Source of the DNA: Clostridiales bacterium UBA1740
GTDB lineage: Bacteria > Bacillota > Clostridia > Oscillospirales > CAG-272
Assembly: GCA_002315715.1 (NCBI GenBank)
Contig: DCHY01000019.1
Location: 49,987-81,931 of the forward strand
Reading direction: 5' to 3'
Length of the DNA: 31,945 bases
The notes under the pieces are model-generated. The model was given only the letters and a program-made list of their open reading frames with translations, made no database searches and had not been told where the DNA came from. Position numbers and translations under genes: made by a program. Numbering within the stretch: the stretch's first letter is position 1; each line of letters begins with the position of its first letter. Positions 21,601-30,376 of the stretch are shown here, in pieces.

Positions 21601-24600
21601 AACGGCGAAGCGCACCGGTATCGTCTTTGACACCGTCGACGTAATAGCGAACGTCATCGGTTTCATAGTAGAAGCGGATGACGGATTCGGCGCCGCAGTT
21701 GTCGGTGACGGTAATGACGTAAACGCCGTTTTGCGTAAAGAGGTCACTGTGAACGAAGAAGGTGTTGACGTCACCGACGAGCGCGTCGCTGACATCGTAC
21801 TTGCCTTCATAGACGGTTTCACCGTTGAAGTCCACTTTGACGGAGGTGAACTTTCTCTCTTCGAATTTCAAAAGGAAGAGCCACTTCTCTTTGACGATGG
21901 GGTCGCCGTTTTGGTCGAGAATGATTCTGCCGGCGGCGTCCGTCTCGTAAATGTAATCGTAGGTCGGTTCAACGGTTTGACCGTCTACCGCGTAAACGAC
22001 CTCGTTGCTCGGCGTGTTCGAGAAGGTGAAAACGGAACGGTTGCCGAGAATATCAAACGCCGTAATCGTGTACTGTCCGTACTCCGACAGGTGGTTGAAA
22101 TTGACGGTTCCGTCGGCGGTTTCGTAATCTCCGTCCTCGCGGTATTCGCCGTCATAGATGACTTTTTTGTCAAGTTCTATTTTCAAACGGCTGATACCCG
22201 AGTTGTCACGAAGCGTCAAACGTGCCTCCGACGTGAAGATGGATGCGCCCGAAGGAACGCGCAAGGTCGAAGAGGAAAGCATCGAGAAATCGATACGCGT
22301 CGGCGTGATGACGTCACCCGATTCGTAATCGTCCCCGAGTTCCAAGAACGAAAGCATCGCGTCAAGCTGTGCGCGGCTCTCGAAGGAATACTGATCGTAT
22401 TCGACCTCGATAATCGGCGACACCGTATCGACGATGACGTTGTAAATAACGTAAACGTTGGGATGAGAAACGTAGGAAAGTTTGACTTGGAAATTGCCGA
22501 GTTCTTTCTGCGTCACGGCGGTGTTGTTAAGACCGGAGGTGCTCTTGATGAAGTCCTCTTCTTCCAGACCCGACAGAAGCTCGTATTTGATGCCTGCCGC
22601 CGTTGCGAAGGAGAAGGACAGCGGCACCGACGTCACGACGTTGTAGGTGACGGAGTCCACCGCAATCAGTTTGGCGTAAGAAGAATACTCAAGTCCGACG
22701 GGAGGAGTCGATCCGTCCCCGACCGTGCGTTCTTCGCCGGTGGTTTTCCAAGTGATGGGAGGAATTTCACGGGAATATTGAATGCCTTCCAAAAGGAATT
22801 CCACGCCGAAACGGTCAACCACGTGAATCGAGTAAATACCGTTTTCGGAGAAGGTTTTGCTCTTTGCGTACTTGGTATCGATGGTGATGCCGTTACGCTT
22901 GATTTCGTAGACGGAAATCTGATTTTCGTCGCGGAAGTTGACCTTGACAACGACGCCGTTGTCCTCCGGCGTTGCGGTAACCGTCATCGCTTTCGAGACG
23001 ATTTCCACCGTGAAGGAATAGTTGTTGCCGGAACGGTCCCACACTTCGACGGTGTAAGTACCTTCTTCTTTGATGACGGGGTTTTCAAGACGCAAATCGT
23101 CAACCGTCATGGCGTAGATCGGCGTAAAGGAGTTGTTGCGGAAAACGACGACGTAGGCGTATTTATCGACTTCTTCGTTGGCGGTGGAGTTACCGACAAC
23201 GCCGTAGGTGCCGATGCCGCGAAGCGTGAAGGAGACGGCGTGGATGGCAAGACCGCCTTCCGAGCCGGTGGTGAAATACTTGGTAGCGGGGACGGTTTTT
23301 CCGTTTTCGTTGTAAACCGAGTATTCGAAGTTAAGCTGCGGTGCGTCTTTGTCGATATAGACGTAGGTGAAAGCGTAGCCGTTTTCATCCACTTCGAGGA
23401 CGGTATACCGTCCGGAAGGAGCCGTCGTATTCGACACCGTCTTTTCGTCTTTGCCGACGGAAAGGAGGATCTGACGGTAAACCGAGTTGATTGCCTCTTT
23501 GACAAGAATGTTGTCGCCGGAGGGAACTTTGCCCCAAACGCCGGCATAATCACCGTCGTACGCGGAGATGTACACGTTGGTGTTATCACCGACGTTCAAA
23601 AGCGACGTGGAGGCGAGTTTGTATTCGTTGGTTACGTCGACGTAAACGGGATTTCCTTCCCAATCGCGGATGACGTTGCCGCCGGCATCCTTTTTCACCG
23701 TCTGTTCGGTGAAGAGGACGGTCGCGTCGTAAATCGCCGTATCGCCCTGGAAAGAAATGCTCTTGGTGTAGAGAGAACCGCAGTTGGACTTAGTCACGTC
23801 GGAAATCGGTTCGTAGCGAACGCAGGAAACGGGAATGCTCGGATTTCCGTATTTGTTCAGGTTGTCTTCGCCGGTCAAAACGACGGTCTCTCCCGTCTGC
23901 ATGATCGTATCAACGACCGATTGAATGGCGTTGTACAGATCGGGGCGGAGGTTGTCGATGTCGATGGTCGGCGTGACCGAACCGTCGCTGAAGTAGTAGT
24001 AAATCCAAGAGGTCGAACTCGTGTTGCCGGGTGCCCAGGTTTTAATTTTGTAACGAATCCACCACTGACCGACTGCCGCGGTTCTGCCTTGGCTCACGTC
24101 GGTTTCGCTGCGCATGCCGCCGTTTTTCTGGTTCAAACTGTCGGCTATGTCCTGCTTTGGAATTTGATAGAGATAAAGATCCTGATATTCCTTGAAGAGA
24201 AGATACTTTCTCGCAATCTCCTCGGAAGAGAAGGTCAAGGAGCCGGGAACGTTGACGGTCGAAGAATCGACGGTTGCGTAGTAGTTCTTCGCATAATTGC
24301 CGTCTTCGAGTTGCTGATAATAACAGGTTTCGGCGGGGAGTCTGAAGACTTTGTTGATAAAGACCTTTCCGTCGTTCAAGGCTTCGATATTGGCGGTTTC
24401 GTTTTCGCCGTTTCCGATATAGAACGTAGCGGAAGGGGTGTATTTGATTTCGTTTCCGTTATCAAAGGAGAAGTAAATCTCATAATAACCGCAAAGGTCT
24501 TTGACGTCCGCTTGCGTATACGACGTCAGTTCGATCGTGTCAAAATAGGTGCCGGAGGCATTGGTGCCCTTGCCGGCGAGCTTCCACGAGAACCAGGACG

Positions 24601-27600
24601 TATACTGTGTGACGGGATTGTCGGAAGCATCCAAAAGCGACGCGGCGTTGCTGACGAACGCGCCCTGTTTATCGACTTCGACTTCCTTTTGGACTTCTCC
24701 CTCTTTCACGGTGACTTTCGTCTTGACGGTTTTGCCCCATGAAGACAGTTTGTGTGTCTCGCAGTCGGTCGTAGAATCGGCGGTTATCGTGGAATTCGGT
24801 TTTTTGATATGGACCTTGACTTGATAGCCTGCCGTCTTCAGTTCGCTCAGAAGGATGATGTAATTCGACGGGAAGGTATATTTGACGTTAAAGGATTTGC
24901 CGGCACCGAACACGTTGATCGTTTCGTCGATCGACTGACCCGTCTTGGTGTCGCAAAGAACGTTGTATTCTTTTTGGTTGCTCTGCGGATAGGATACCGT
25001 CGCGTCCTTAATGTCACGGGTATCAAAGAACGCGTACTGATCGCTGAGGTAATCCTTACCGGCGGTGAATGCCGCCGAGGTCGGCTCTTTGGTGTTGCCG
25101 GCTTCGTCGGTCGTTTGAAAGCCGAAGAATACTTTCTTGTACTCAACGTCGCCCACGGACAAATCAAAATCGTTGAAGCCGCCCGACTGATATCCGATTT
25201 CGATGCGGTAGGTGACTTTCGTAATATAGGTGGCTTTTTTATCGGCATTGGAAGAATCTTTGGCGATAAAGAGGTCCGTCGTCTGAACGGTTTTGTCTTC
25301 CGTTAGGTTTTTTGACGAGAACTTGAACTGATAGACGTAATCCTCTTTCGTCGCAACGACCAGCGCCTTCAAACCTCTTGAGTTGGTCTTTCCGTTGTAA
25401 AGATTCTTGGTGGTCAACTGGCTCGAGGAACCCCAAACCGACTCGGTGCCGTAAACCAGCGACAGACTGTTAATCAGAATGTTGTTCTCGGAATACACGG
25501 TTTCGCTGTGCTTGGCGCTGTCGAAAATGTTGTCACCCGAACAGGAAAGGTAATCGCCCGTATGGTCGACGGTAAATTCGATGTATTTGGTCTTGGACTG
25601 AGAAGCAAGCGTCGGCGTGCCGCTCTGTACCTGAATGTTCGTAACCGCCTCGGGACTCTTGTCGAAATAGAAAGGTCCGCAAAGACGTTCGTCCACTTTT
25701 CCGAAGGCAGTGACCGCTTTTACCCACAGATAAACCGTACCTTCGAGGGACGCCGTGGCGTTGTAGGTTCTCGCGGTGCTGTTGGTGGCAACGATACGTT
25801 CGTTTTCGGTATAGGACGTCGGACGGGGAATCTCGGTGTCGGCGACGCCGTTCATGTCTTCCGTCCAGTGTGCGTAAACCGCCACGTCGAGGCCGTTTTC
25901 ATTCAGCATGATCTGTGCCGTATGGTTCTTGGCGGTCTTGCCGGACAGAGAGTCTTTGATGTCCGAAATCGTAGGTGTTCTCGGGTCAATGCTCTTGGTG
26001 AGTTTCAGAGTAACGGGACCGATCAGCGCAGTGACGTTTTTCGCGCCGGAGGTCAGTCCGCCGTAGGATTTGGCAACCGACCAGCGGGTGCCCTTTTCTT
26101 TGGTGATGATGTCGTTGGATTTGCTGACGCCGGCGGTGACGGTGCTGGAGTTGCTCTTTTTCGAGGTCACGTGAATTTCCTCGGTGGAAGAGAAGTCAAC
26201 GACTTGGTCGGCGTAGGTCATATAGTAAACCTGAACCTGCGTGACGACGGCAGTCGAAGGCAGATTTTTCAGTTCGTAGGAGAATACCCACGTGTCGGTA
26301 CCGTTGCCGTATTCGTATTTGAATTTCACGGCGTTGGTGGCGGTTGCACTCGTCAAGTTGACGTTGTTCAAAGCACAAACGAGTTCCGGCAGGTTATTCG
26401 AGGCAAGCTGCATCGGCTCGTTGAAACGAACCATGATGCGCAGGGTGTCGTCTTGTGTCTTCGTGACTTTAGAAGTATCTTCAATATAAAGACCTTTGAT
26501 TTCCACGGGACTGTCGTCGCGGAAGTAAAGACGCAATTTGGCGTTTTTGATTTTTCGGTCTTCACCGTATTTTTCACGCTGACCGGTCATACCGATCCAG
26601 GCGGGAGAGCCCTCGATTTTGTAGGCGTAACAAGTGCCGCTCTCGACGTCGCGGTCCTTGACGACGGTGCGGTACTTTTCAAACTGATAGGTGTTTTCTC
26701 CGGTTTCCAGTTCGGAGTAATCGCTGCCGTAAATGGATTTTTCGCCGTATGCGCTGAAGTTGATGTCTTCGTTGGAAGGATAACCGTCCATTTCGTACAT
26801 AACGACGCCCATTTTCCACTTCAGCATCAAATCTTTATCGTTGATACTCGTGGCTTTTTCGTAGCCTTCGTACGTCAAACCGGCGTAGGAATCTCGCTGG
26901 GACGCATCGGGACCGTTATGTGTGCCGTATCCCGAGAAGTAGTAGTGACCGAGCCCGGTATCGATAACGTCCGCGGCAAAACGAATGCCGAGCGCCGTAT
27001 TGATATAGGCTTTCGAGGTGTCAACGCTGTCTCTCGGCATGGAGACGTCGCTCAGAGAGAAGATGGCTTCGGTGCCGTACCAGAACAGCTGCCAACCGTC
27101 GCTGATCCAAGAATACGGCTCGTAGTGTTTAACGGGAAGCGTGCCGATGGCGTGATCGTAGTACACGTTTTTACCGGTCGATTTGTCCGCCGTATGGTAA
27201 ACCGTAGCCCCCTGCACGTCGTAGATTTCGAATCCGAAAGAACGGGCGTTGTACGCGGTGTCGGAAGGGGCCTGATTGCCGTAAACTTCCGTCGTATACA
27301 ACTCGCCGATACTACTGCTGTTCCAATCGATTTTTCGGTAGGTTTTCGACGTGACGTCACGGTTGTGGTAAAGACCGTAATCCGTGGCGGTTACCACGAC
27401 GCTGAAATCGTAGTGCGACTCGTTTGAGCCTTTCGTAAAGGTATGCGTACCGCTGATGGCGGTATAGTCGCCCGTCGAAGCAATCGCCGACAGGTCGTAC
27501 GTACGGTAGGAGAACGTGATATCGCTCGGTAAAACGATACCGTCGGAGAAAGCGGAATCTCCGTAGTCTTTTCCGTTTACGATGATGGACACGCGGAAGC

Positions 27601-27853
27601 CGTCTTTTCCGTTTTGCGGATACGCGCGCACTTCTTTATTAGTAAAATACGTGTCCGTCGTTTTGCTGTTCAGCGGCGTCACTTTCAATTCTATCGACGT
27701 GATAGGGGTTGACGAAGCAGCCGTCAAGGCTGCTACACCGGCGGCAAGCGTTTCGATACCGAAACCGGCAATAAACACACTCGCCGTCAAGAGGACGGTC
27801 AATGCCATCGCCAAAACCCTTTCACATTTCTGTTTGATCTTCGTTCTTATCAT
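18599..27853 (-). CDS. Giant (3084 aa) membrane-anchored surface protein with Ig-like repeats
   Basis: The N-terminus has a basic start and a hydrophobic core ending near ETLAAG (residues 1-38), a signal peptide. The C-terminus has one membrane helix (SVLIIFMMVVIVAGLFAGM) and a short basic tail, with no LPxTG, so the protein is predicted to be membrane-anchored and to face outwards. Between them lie many beta-sandwich units. At least nine copies of a G-x-[YW]-x-[VI]-x-x-x-D-x-x-G-N-like strand recur, for example GTYTVEVWDRSGN, GDYTVVISDQYGN, GVYTVVFRDSHGN and GKWEVVITDKAGN; these resemble bacterial Ig-like domains of adhesins. The ATG overlaps the VirD4 stop (ATGA) and has an AAAGGAA site. 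Being co-translated with the coupling protein suggests a contact or adhesion role like that of surface adhesins in Gram-positive conjugation. No enzyme motif is seen. Confidence 0.9.
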   Translation of the reverse strand: MIRTKIKQKCERVLAMALTVLLTASVFIAGFGIETLAAGVAALTAASSTPITSIELKVTPLNSKTTDTYFTNKEVRAYPQNGKDGFRVSIIVNGKDYGDSAFSDGIVLPSDITFSYRTYDLSAIASTGDYTAISGTHTFTKGSNESHYDFSVVVTATDYGLYHNRDVTSKTYRKIDWNSSSIGELYTTEVYGNQAPSDTAYNARSFGFEIYDVQGATVYHTADKSTGKNVYYDHAIGTLPVKHYEPYSWISDGWQLFWYGTEAIFSLSDVSMPRDSVDTSKAYINTALGIRFAADVIDTGLGHYYFSGYGTHNGPDASQRDSYAGLTYEGYEKATSINDKDLMLKWKMGVVMYEMDGYPSNEDINFSAYGEKSIYGSDYSELETGENTYQFEKYRTVVKDRDVESGTCYAYKIEGSPAWIGMTGQREKYGEDRKIKNAKLRLYFRDDSPVEIKGLYIEDTSKVTKTQDDTLRIMVRFNEPMQLASNNLPELVCALNNVNLTSATATNAVKFKYEYGNGTDTWVFSYELKNLPSTAVVTQVQVYYMTYADQVVDFSSTEEIHVTSKKSNSSTVTAGVSKSNDIITKEKGTRWSVAKSYGGLTSGAKNVTALIGPVTLKLTKSIDPRTPTISDIKDSLSGKTAKNHTAQIMLNENGLDVAVYAHWTEDMNGVADTEIPRPTSYTENERIVATNSTARTYNATASLEGTVYLWVKAVTAFGKVDERLCGPFYFDKSPEAVTNIQVQSGTPTLASQSKTKYIEFTVDHTGDYLSCSGDNIFDSAKHSETVYSENNILINSLSLVYGTESVWGSSSQLTTKNLYNGKTNSRGLKALVVATKEDYVYQFKFSSKNLTEDKTVQTTDLFIAKDSSNADKKATYITKVTYRIEIGYQSGGFNDFDLSVGDVEYKKVFFGFQTTDEAGNTKEPTSAAFTAGKDYLSDQYAFFDTRDIKDATVSYPQSNQKEYNVLCDTKTGQSIDETINVFGAGKSFNVKYTFPSNYIILLSELKTAGYQVKVHIKKPNSTITADSTTDCETHKLSSWGKTVKTKVTVKEGEVQKEVEVDKQGAFVSNAASLLDASDNPVTQYTSWFSWKLAGKGTNASGTYFDTIELTSYTQADVKDLCGYYEIYFSFDNGNEIKYTPSATFYIGNGENETANIEALNDGKVFINKVFRLPAETCYYQQLEDGNYAKNYYATVDSSTVNVPGSLTFSSEEIARKYLLFKEYQDLYLYQIPKQDIADSLNQKNGGMRSETDVSQGRTAAVGQWWIRYKIKTWAPGNTSSTSWIYYYFSDGSVTPTIDIDNLRPDLYNAIQSVVDTIMQTGETVVLTGEDNLNKYGNPSIPVSCVRYEPISDVTKSNCGSLYTKSISFQGDTAIYDATVLFTEQTVKKDAGGNVIRDWEGNPVYVDVTNEYKLASTSLLNVGDNTNVYISAYDGDYAGVWGKVPSGDNILVKEAINSVYRQILLSVGKDEKTVSNTTAPSGRYTVLEVDENGYAFTYVYIDKDAPQLNFEYSVYNENGKTVPATKYFTTGSEGGLAIHAVSFTLRGIGTYGVVGNSTANEEVDKYAYVVVFRNNSFTPIYAMTVDDLRLENPVIKEEGTYTVEVWDRSGNNYSFTVEIVSKAMTVTATPEDNGVVVKVNFRDENQISVYEIKRNGITIDTKYAKSKTFSENGIYSIHVVDRFGVEFLLEGIQYSREIPPITWKTTGEERTVGDGSTPPVGLEYSSYAKLIAVDSVTYNVVTSVPLSFSFATAAGIKYELLSGLEEEDFIKSTSGLNNTAVTQKELGNFQVKLSYVSHPNVYVIYNVIVDTVSPIIEVEYDQYSFESRAQLDAMLSFLELGDDYESGDVITPTRIDFSMLSSSTLRVPSGASIFTSEARLTLRDNSGISRLKIELDKKVIYDGEYREDGDYETADGTVNFNHLSEYGQYTITAFDILGNRSVFTFSNTPSNEVVYAVDGQTVEPTYDYIYETDAAGRIILDQNGDPIVKEKWLFLLKFEERKFTSVKVDFNGETVYEGKYDVSDALVGDVNTFFVHSDLFTQNGVYVITVTDNCGAESVIRFYYETDDVRYYVDGVKDDTGALRRYASSIQTTKDKGDDGLSVSNTWFAFTDLDPAYQDRSTKFSTGNYYRDSQNFTYTQYGNKSQSVTISRDSDIQILLSYQDEVRVQEDGVEKLKPVTGYRFIGLRIEDDGIYLYRYAIDETSVVVYETYQAGDVIPEGYYVGDYKLDAEGQMIPKTVVNVSVGEDVEPVAVFTFQEAVKDSPKVIYHFDNDIESGMDKLGMYITATWNKNGTVTILLNAPTDASAVVTSEMKVTQTEGSFESSYYKTVLSLYQSSVELENENGPIEIKEEEMGVGQWKYANGNKLSVNLDSIDDPYITAVLISYSKTMTPGQYHYLYSVDPTVTVEPYYGEGDGYYFVKTVNVFGNEKVYRLAVSNSLLVSTVAEYLDGWQRQFATSEVCDINANKLVTVAFRDDSSITFKVYRGGVIFSPKTEEKNGAVTLIFDEKGDYTVVISDQYGNVVTRQISILGQSLKLPSNIILNEQTNALRYTENYSKEKVSINSTLLDQYDIAYIAIEKSGAQTLVLLDEISASEDRVAEVDGVYQRCVGLAGDGVYTVVFRDSHGNRAAVTVHYRETPTLNLSRMTSLSEKAEAFSLEDAQNPEINFISNSSLYFTTDAEQYIFTVDGQISTCPRTISFVNSEAKGRVAYEIEYLDEYGFSYHFTAVLYRTDIQLELDPSVSSVNVNGVLMTNENIRVVYTEGASCFYQTEGGEYIEFPEGGALKKDGNYVIFAHDIAGNYNYFTITKDSVVSYSFREGRYGKKIENGMVTNSDNVLFQEENGDSATIKVAFLNGVKVGEGDGFNFQQNGKWEVVITDKAGNESLFSFYVYTHEINRLDFYEPQDYSFTDIWYTATGSGRVSMNSSVINEDGGVNHFVFDKAGTYTIVMNSDLTGALTTFTLDISETLPTATLNGVENGGATIESVLIANTKKDDKVYVYHNGSSKPTVYEIAYDGEKVEISDEGEYVVVVKNRAENEVSFAFTKKHVANTAGSVLIIFMMVVIVAGLFAGMTYRNKSRVDK

Positions 27854-30282
27854 TTTTTGTTTCCTTTTTCAGCGGTATTCATTGTAGATGCCATCCCGCG
27901 GTAGAAATCGGTGAGGTCGGCGTCCCTATGCTCGGCTTTGAAAGCCAGCCATTGACGCAAAAGTTCTTTTTCAAAGTTATTTTCAACGGGGATTTCTTCG
28001 TTTTGTGTTTGCGGTTGTTCGGATTCCGTCTCGGGGGATGCCTCCTCGACGGCTTTTCCGCCTGCCTGTGCGTTTTCCTCTTGCGTTTCGGCAAAAATCA
28101 GTTTGTTGCGGGCGGACGCTTCGTAAAGCACGGCGTTTTCGTCAAACAGACGCTCGGTGTCGGAGGTGTCCATTTTTCCCATATGGTAGAACGGAACGTT
28201 GAAGGAAGGTGAGAAGTGCGTTTTGAGGGGGAAGTTACCGAACGTGACGATAATCGAGTGACCGATGTCGCCGGGGTGATTCAGTCTTTGAAGTTCGGAA
28301 GGATAAATAAGAGGACGTACCTGCGTCTGGCTCGAGACGTTGACGTCGGTGCCCTGGGTCGAGCCGGACGTCGAAGTCGTGACGACGGTGATGTTACCGC
28401 AAAGTTCCGAGTACTCTTTGCAGGTGTTCATATCGTTGGAACCGATAAACATCTTAACGCCGCAGTTACCTTTGACGATGTCGGCGACGGTATCGCCGTA
28501 GACGTTATTGAGCTGTGCGTAGGACTGAATGATCATCGTAAACCAAATTTTTCTCGAACGGCCTACGGTGATGAACTTATCGAATTTTTCAATCTTCGGC
28601 ATATTACCGAACTCATCCATGATGAAGTAGACGTTTCGGTCAAGCGAAAGGGATTCTTTCGCGGATGCCACTTTGATAAGCGTTTTATAAATGTTAAGGA
28701 TGAAAATGGAAGCAAGGTTGTGACGCGTGTCTTTTTCATCCGGGATTTTCAAGAACAGGGCGGTCGGCTTATAGGCAAGCTGCTCGGAGCTGAAGTCGCT
28801 CGTCGAAGTCAGGGCGCAAATGCCGGCGTCGTTGAACAGAGTCAACTTTTCGTAAACGATGGACATATAAGACGCACGGGTCGTTTCGGCACAGTCGCAA
28901 ACCTGTTTGGAAAGGGAGAGCGCCTTTGAAAGGATCGAACGTCCGGCAAAGTAGTTGCGTAATTCCAGGTAATCGCCGTTGGAATTCTGCAAAATCTTCG
29001 CCATGTTGAAGAAGTTGAATTTTTCTTTCGTCATGCCGAGACGCTCGTCGGCGCTGTCCTCCAGCATACCGAGAAGCGTGGCAAGCACGATGGAACGGGC
29101 ACCCTTTTCCCACATGGGGTCCTTCGGGTTTTCGACGGGAATCAAAATGGATACTAAGTCGTTTAAGTCTTCGTACACTTCGTCGAACACTTTTTTCTTG
29201 TGGATTTTGATGCCCTCGACGAGGTGGTCGTACGTGGCGTATGCGGTGCCGCAAAACTCGTACCACTTGCCGCCGTTTTCATACGCTTCGGGCGGGTCGG
29301 CAAGTTTGAGTTTGGATTCGCCGACCGGCGTTTTACGCAAGTAGGCGTTGTTGTGACAGAAAAGGTAATCCTGATAGTCGTTCCAAATGCCTTCAAGGGG
29401 ATTCCAGCGGTAGGAAGAATAGGTGTCACGAAGGTCGATGACCTTGACGTCGTAACCGCGGGATGCAAGGAATTTGGAGTGGAGGTTGAAAAGTTCGCCT
29501 TTCGGGTCGGTGACGATCATCGACGAGCCTGCCGCGGTATTGCCGAGCAGCTGAATCATAGGCGATACGAAAGTGGTCGTTTTACCGGAACCGGTGGAAC
29601 CGATGATGATGGAATGGCAGGGAGACTGGAAGGAAACGTCCATGTCTTTGCCGTTTTGTGTCAATTCCGCCATGACGGGGATACCGTCTTTTTTGACGTT
29701 TTTCAGTTTGGAGAATTTATAACTTTTGAAGTTCTTATCCCTCTCGGCTTTGGTCATCCAACGGGAGTTTTCAAGGTTGGACGCCACCTGCTTGAGTTTG
29801 CCGGTTCCGCGCAGGCCGCTGCGGGTAAAGCGAAGGATGCGGCGGTCAATGAAGCCCGCGTAAAAAGCGACGAAAGCACAGAAGATAAGGAACGCCATGC
29901 CGTAAAAGAGAAGGTCGGAAAACTCGCAAATGCTGCGCAAGAACGTAAACCAGTCGAGTCTTTTAAAATCCAAACCGCTCTTGTAGAGCGCGTAGGCAAC
30001 GTAACCGAGTGCCAACGAAATGAGCACGGAGGTCGCCACGAACAAGAGTATCTCTTGGAATTTTCCCGACAAAATCTTGTGCGAGAAAAGCACGGTGGTC
30101 AAAAGGAAGAACACCGCAAACCAAAAGATGGCCCAACGTACCAACAGCGAAATCGTCTTTACGGTATCGGTGCCGGGGAAGAGCTTATTCACGTATAAAA
30201 ACGCTATGCTCACGCCGACGGCGAGCACCGCACAGATGATCTGTGCCAAGGTAACGTATCCTATTTTTTTAATCTTGTTCAT
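27850..30282 (-). CDS. VirD4/TraG-type coupling ATPase
   Basis: An 810-aa type IV coupling protein, which recruits substrates to the secretion channel. There are about four N-terminal hydrophobic helices (8-32, 45-66, 78-100, 122-145). Walker A is GSTGSGKTT (228-236), followed by MIVTDPKGEL (255-264) and RWNPLEG (292-298), typical of VirD4/TraG. Walker B is VYFIMDEFGNMP with D556-E557, and MIIQSYAQL (583-591) matches the family. The last 100 residues are an acidic, Gln/Glu-rich extension plus a short helix, a place where coupling proteins often bind adaptors. The ATG follows a weak AGAAAG; a better AAAGGAAG lies beyond a small hairpin. Its stop overlaps the giant gene start. No relaxase is in the window, so the substrate may be DNA or protein. 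Confidence 0.94.
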   Translation of the reverse strand: MNKIKKIGYVTLAQIICAVLAVGVSIAFLYVNKLFPGTDTVKTISLLVRWAIFWFAVFFLLTTVLFSHKILSGKFQEILLFVATSVLISLALGYVAYALYKSGLDFKRLDWFTFLRSICEFSDLLFYGMAFLIFCAFVAFYAGFIDRRILRFTRSGLRGTGKLKQVASNLENSRWMTKAERDKNFKSYKFSKLKNVKKDGIPVMAELTQNGKDMDVSFQSPCHSIIIGSTGSGKTTTFVSPMIQLLGNTAAGSSMIVTDPKGELFNLHSKFLASRGYDVKVIDLRDTYSSYRWNPLEGIWNDYQDYLFCHNNAYLRKTPVGESKLKLADPPEAYENGGKWYEFCGTAYATYDHLVEGIKIHKKKVFDEVYEDLNDLVSILIPVENPKDPMWEKGARSIVLATLLGMLEDSADERLGMTKEKFNFFNMAKILQNSNGDYLELRNYFAGRSILSKALSLSKQVCDCAETTRASYMSIVYEKLTLFNDAGICALTSTSDFSSEQLAYKPTALFLKIPDEKDTRHNLASIFILNIYKTLIKVASAKESLSLDRNVYFIMDEFGNMPKIEKFDKFITVGRSRKIWFTMIIQSYAQLNNVYGDTVADIVKGNCGVKMFIGSNDMNTCKEYSELCGNITVVTTSTSGSTQGTDVNVSSQTQVRPLIYPSELQRLNHPGDIGHSIIVTFGNFPLKTHFSPSFNVPFYHMGKMDTSDTERLFDENAVLYEASARNKLIFAETQEENAQAGGKAVEEASPETESEQPQTQNEEIPVENNFEKELLRQWLAFKAEHRDADLTDFYRGMASTMNTAEKGNKK

Positions 30283-30328
30283 ATTTCTTTCTGCGTTCGC
30301 GCTTGCGAATGCTTCCTTTCACGGGTCT

Positions 30329-30363
30329 CGGTATCCGTGCGTTTTCGGCACGGATACCGTTTT
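30329..30363. other. Strong 12-bp hairpin between the secreted-protein gene and the coupling-protein gene
   Basis: CGGTATCCGTGC (30329-30340) and its exact complement (30348-30359) flank a 7-base loop. A T-rich stretch follows on plus only, so it is terminator-like for plus-strand (antisense) transcripts. On minus, the coding direction, it lacks a U-run and may be an attenuator, processing site or stabiliser. The rest of the 30283-30376 gap holds a smaller imperfect inverted repeat near 30288-30307. Confidence 0.6.
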
Positions 30364-30376
30364 CTTGTAGTTGCGG

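Noticed and set aside
18581..24742. Very long open frame on plus (about 2050 codons) opposite the giant surface protein
   Set aside because: It is the antisense mirror of a gene with signal peptide, repeats, anchor and ribosome site. It has no plausible start context or recognisable domain. The same applies to long plus-strand frames opposite 10137-15845 and 25508-27427.
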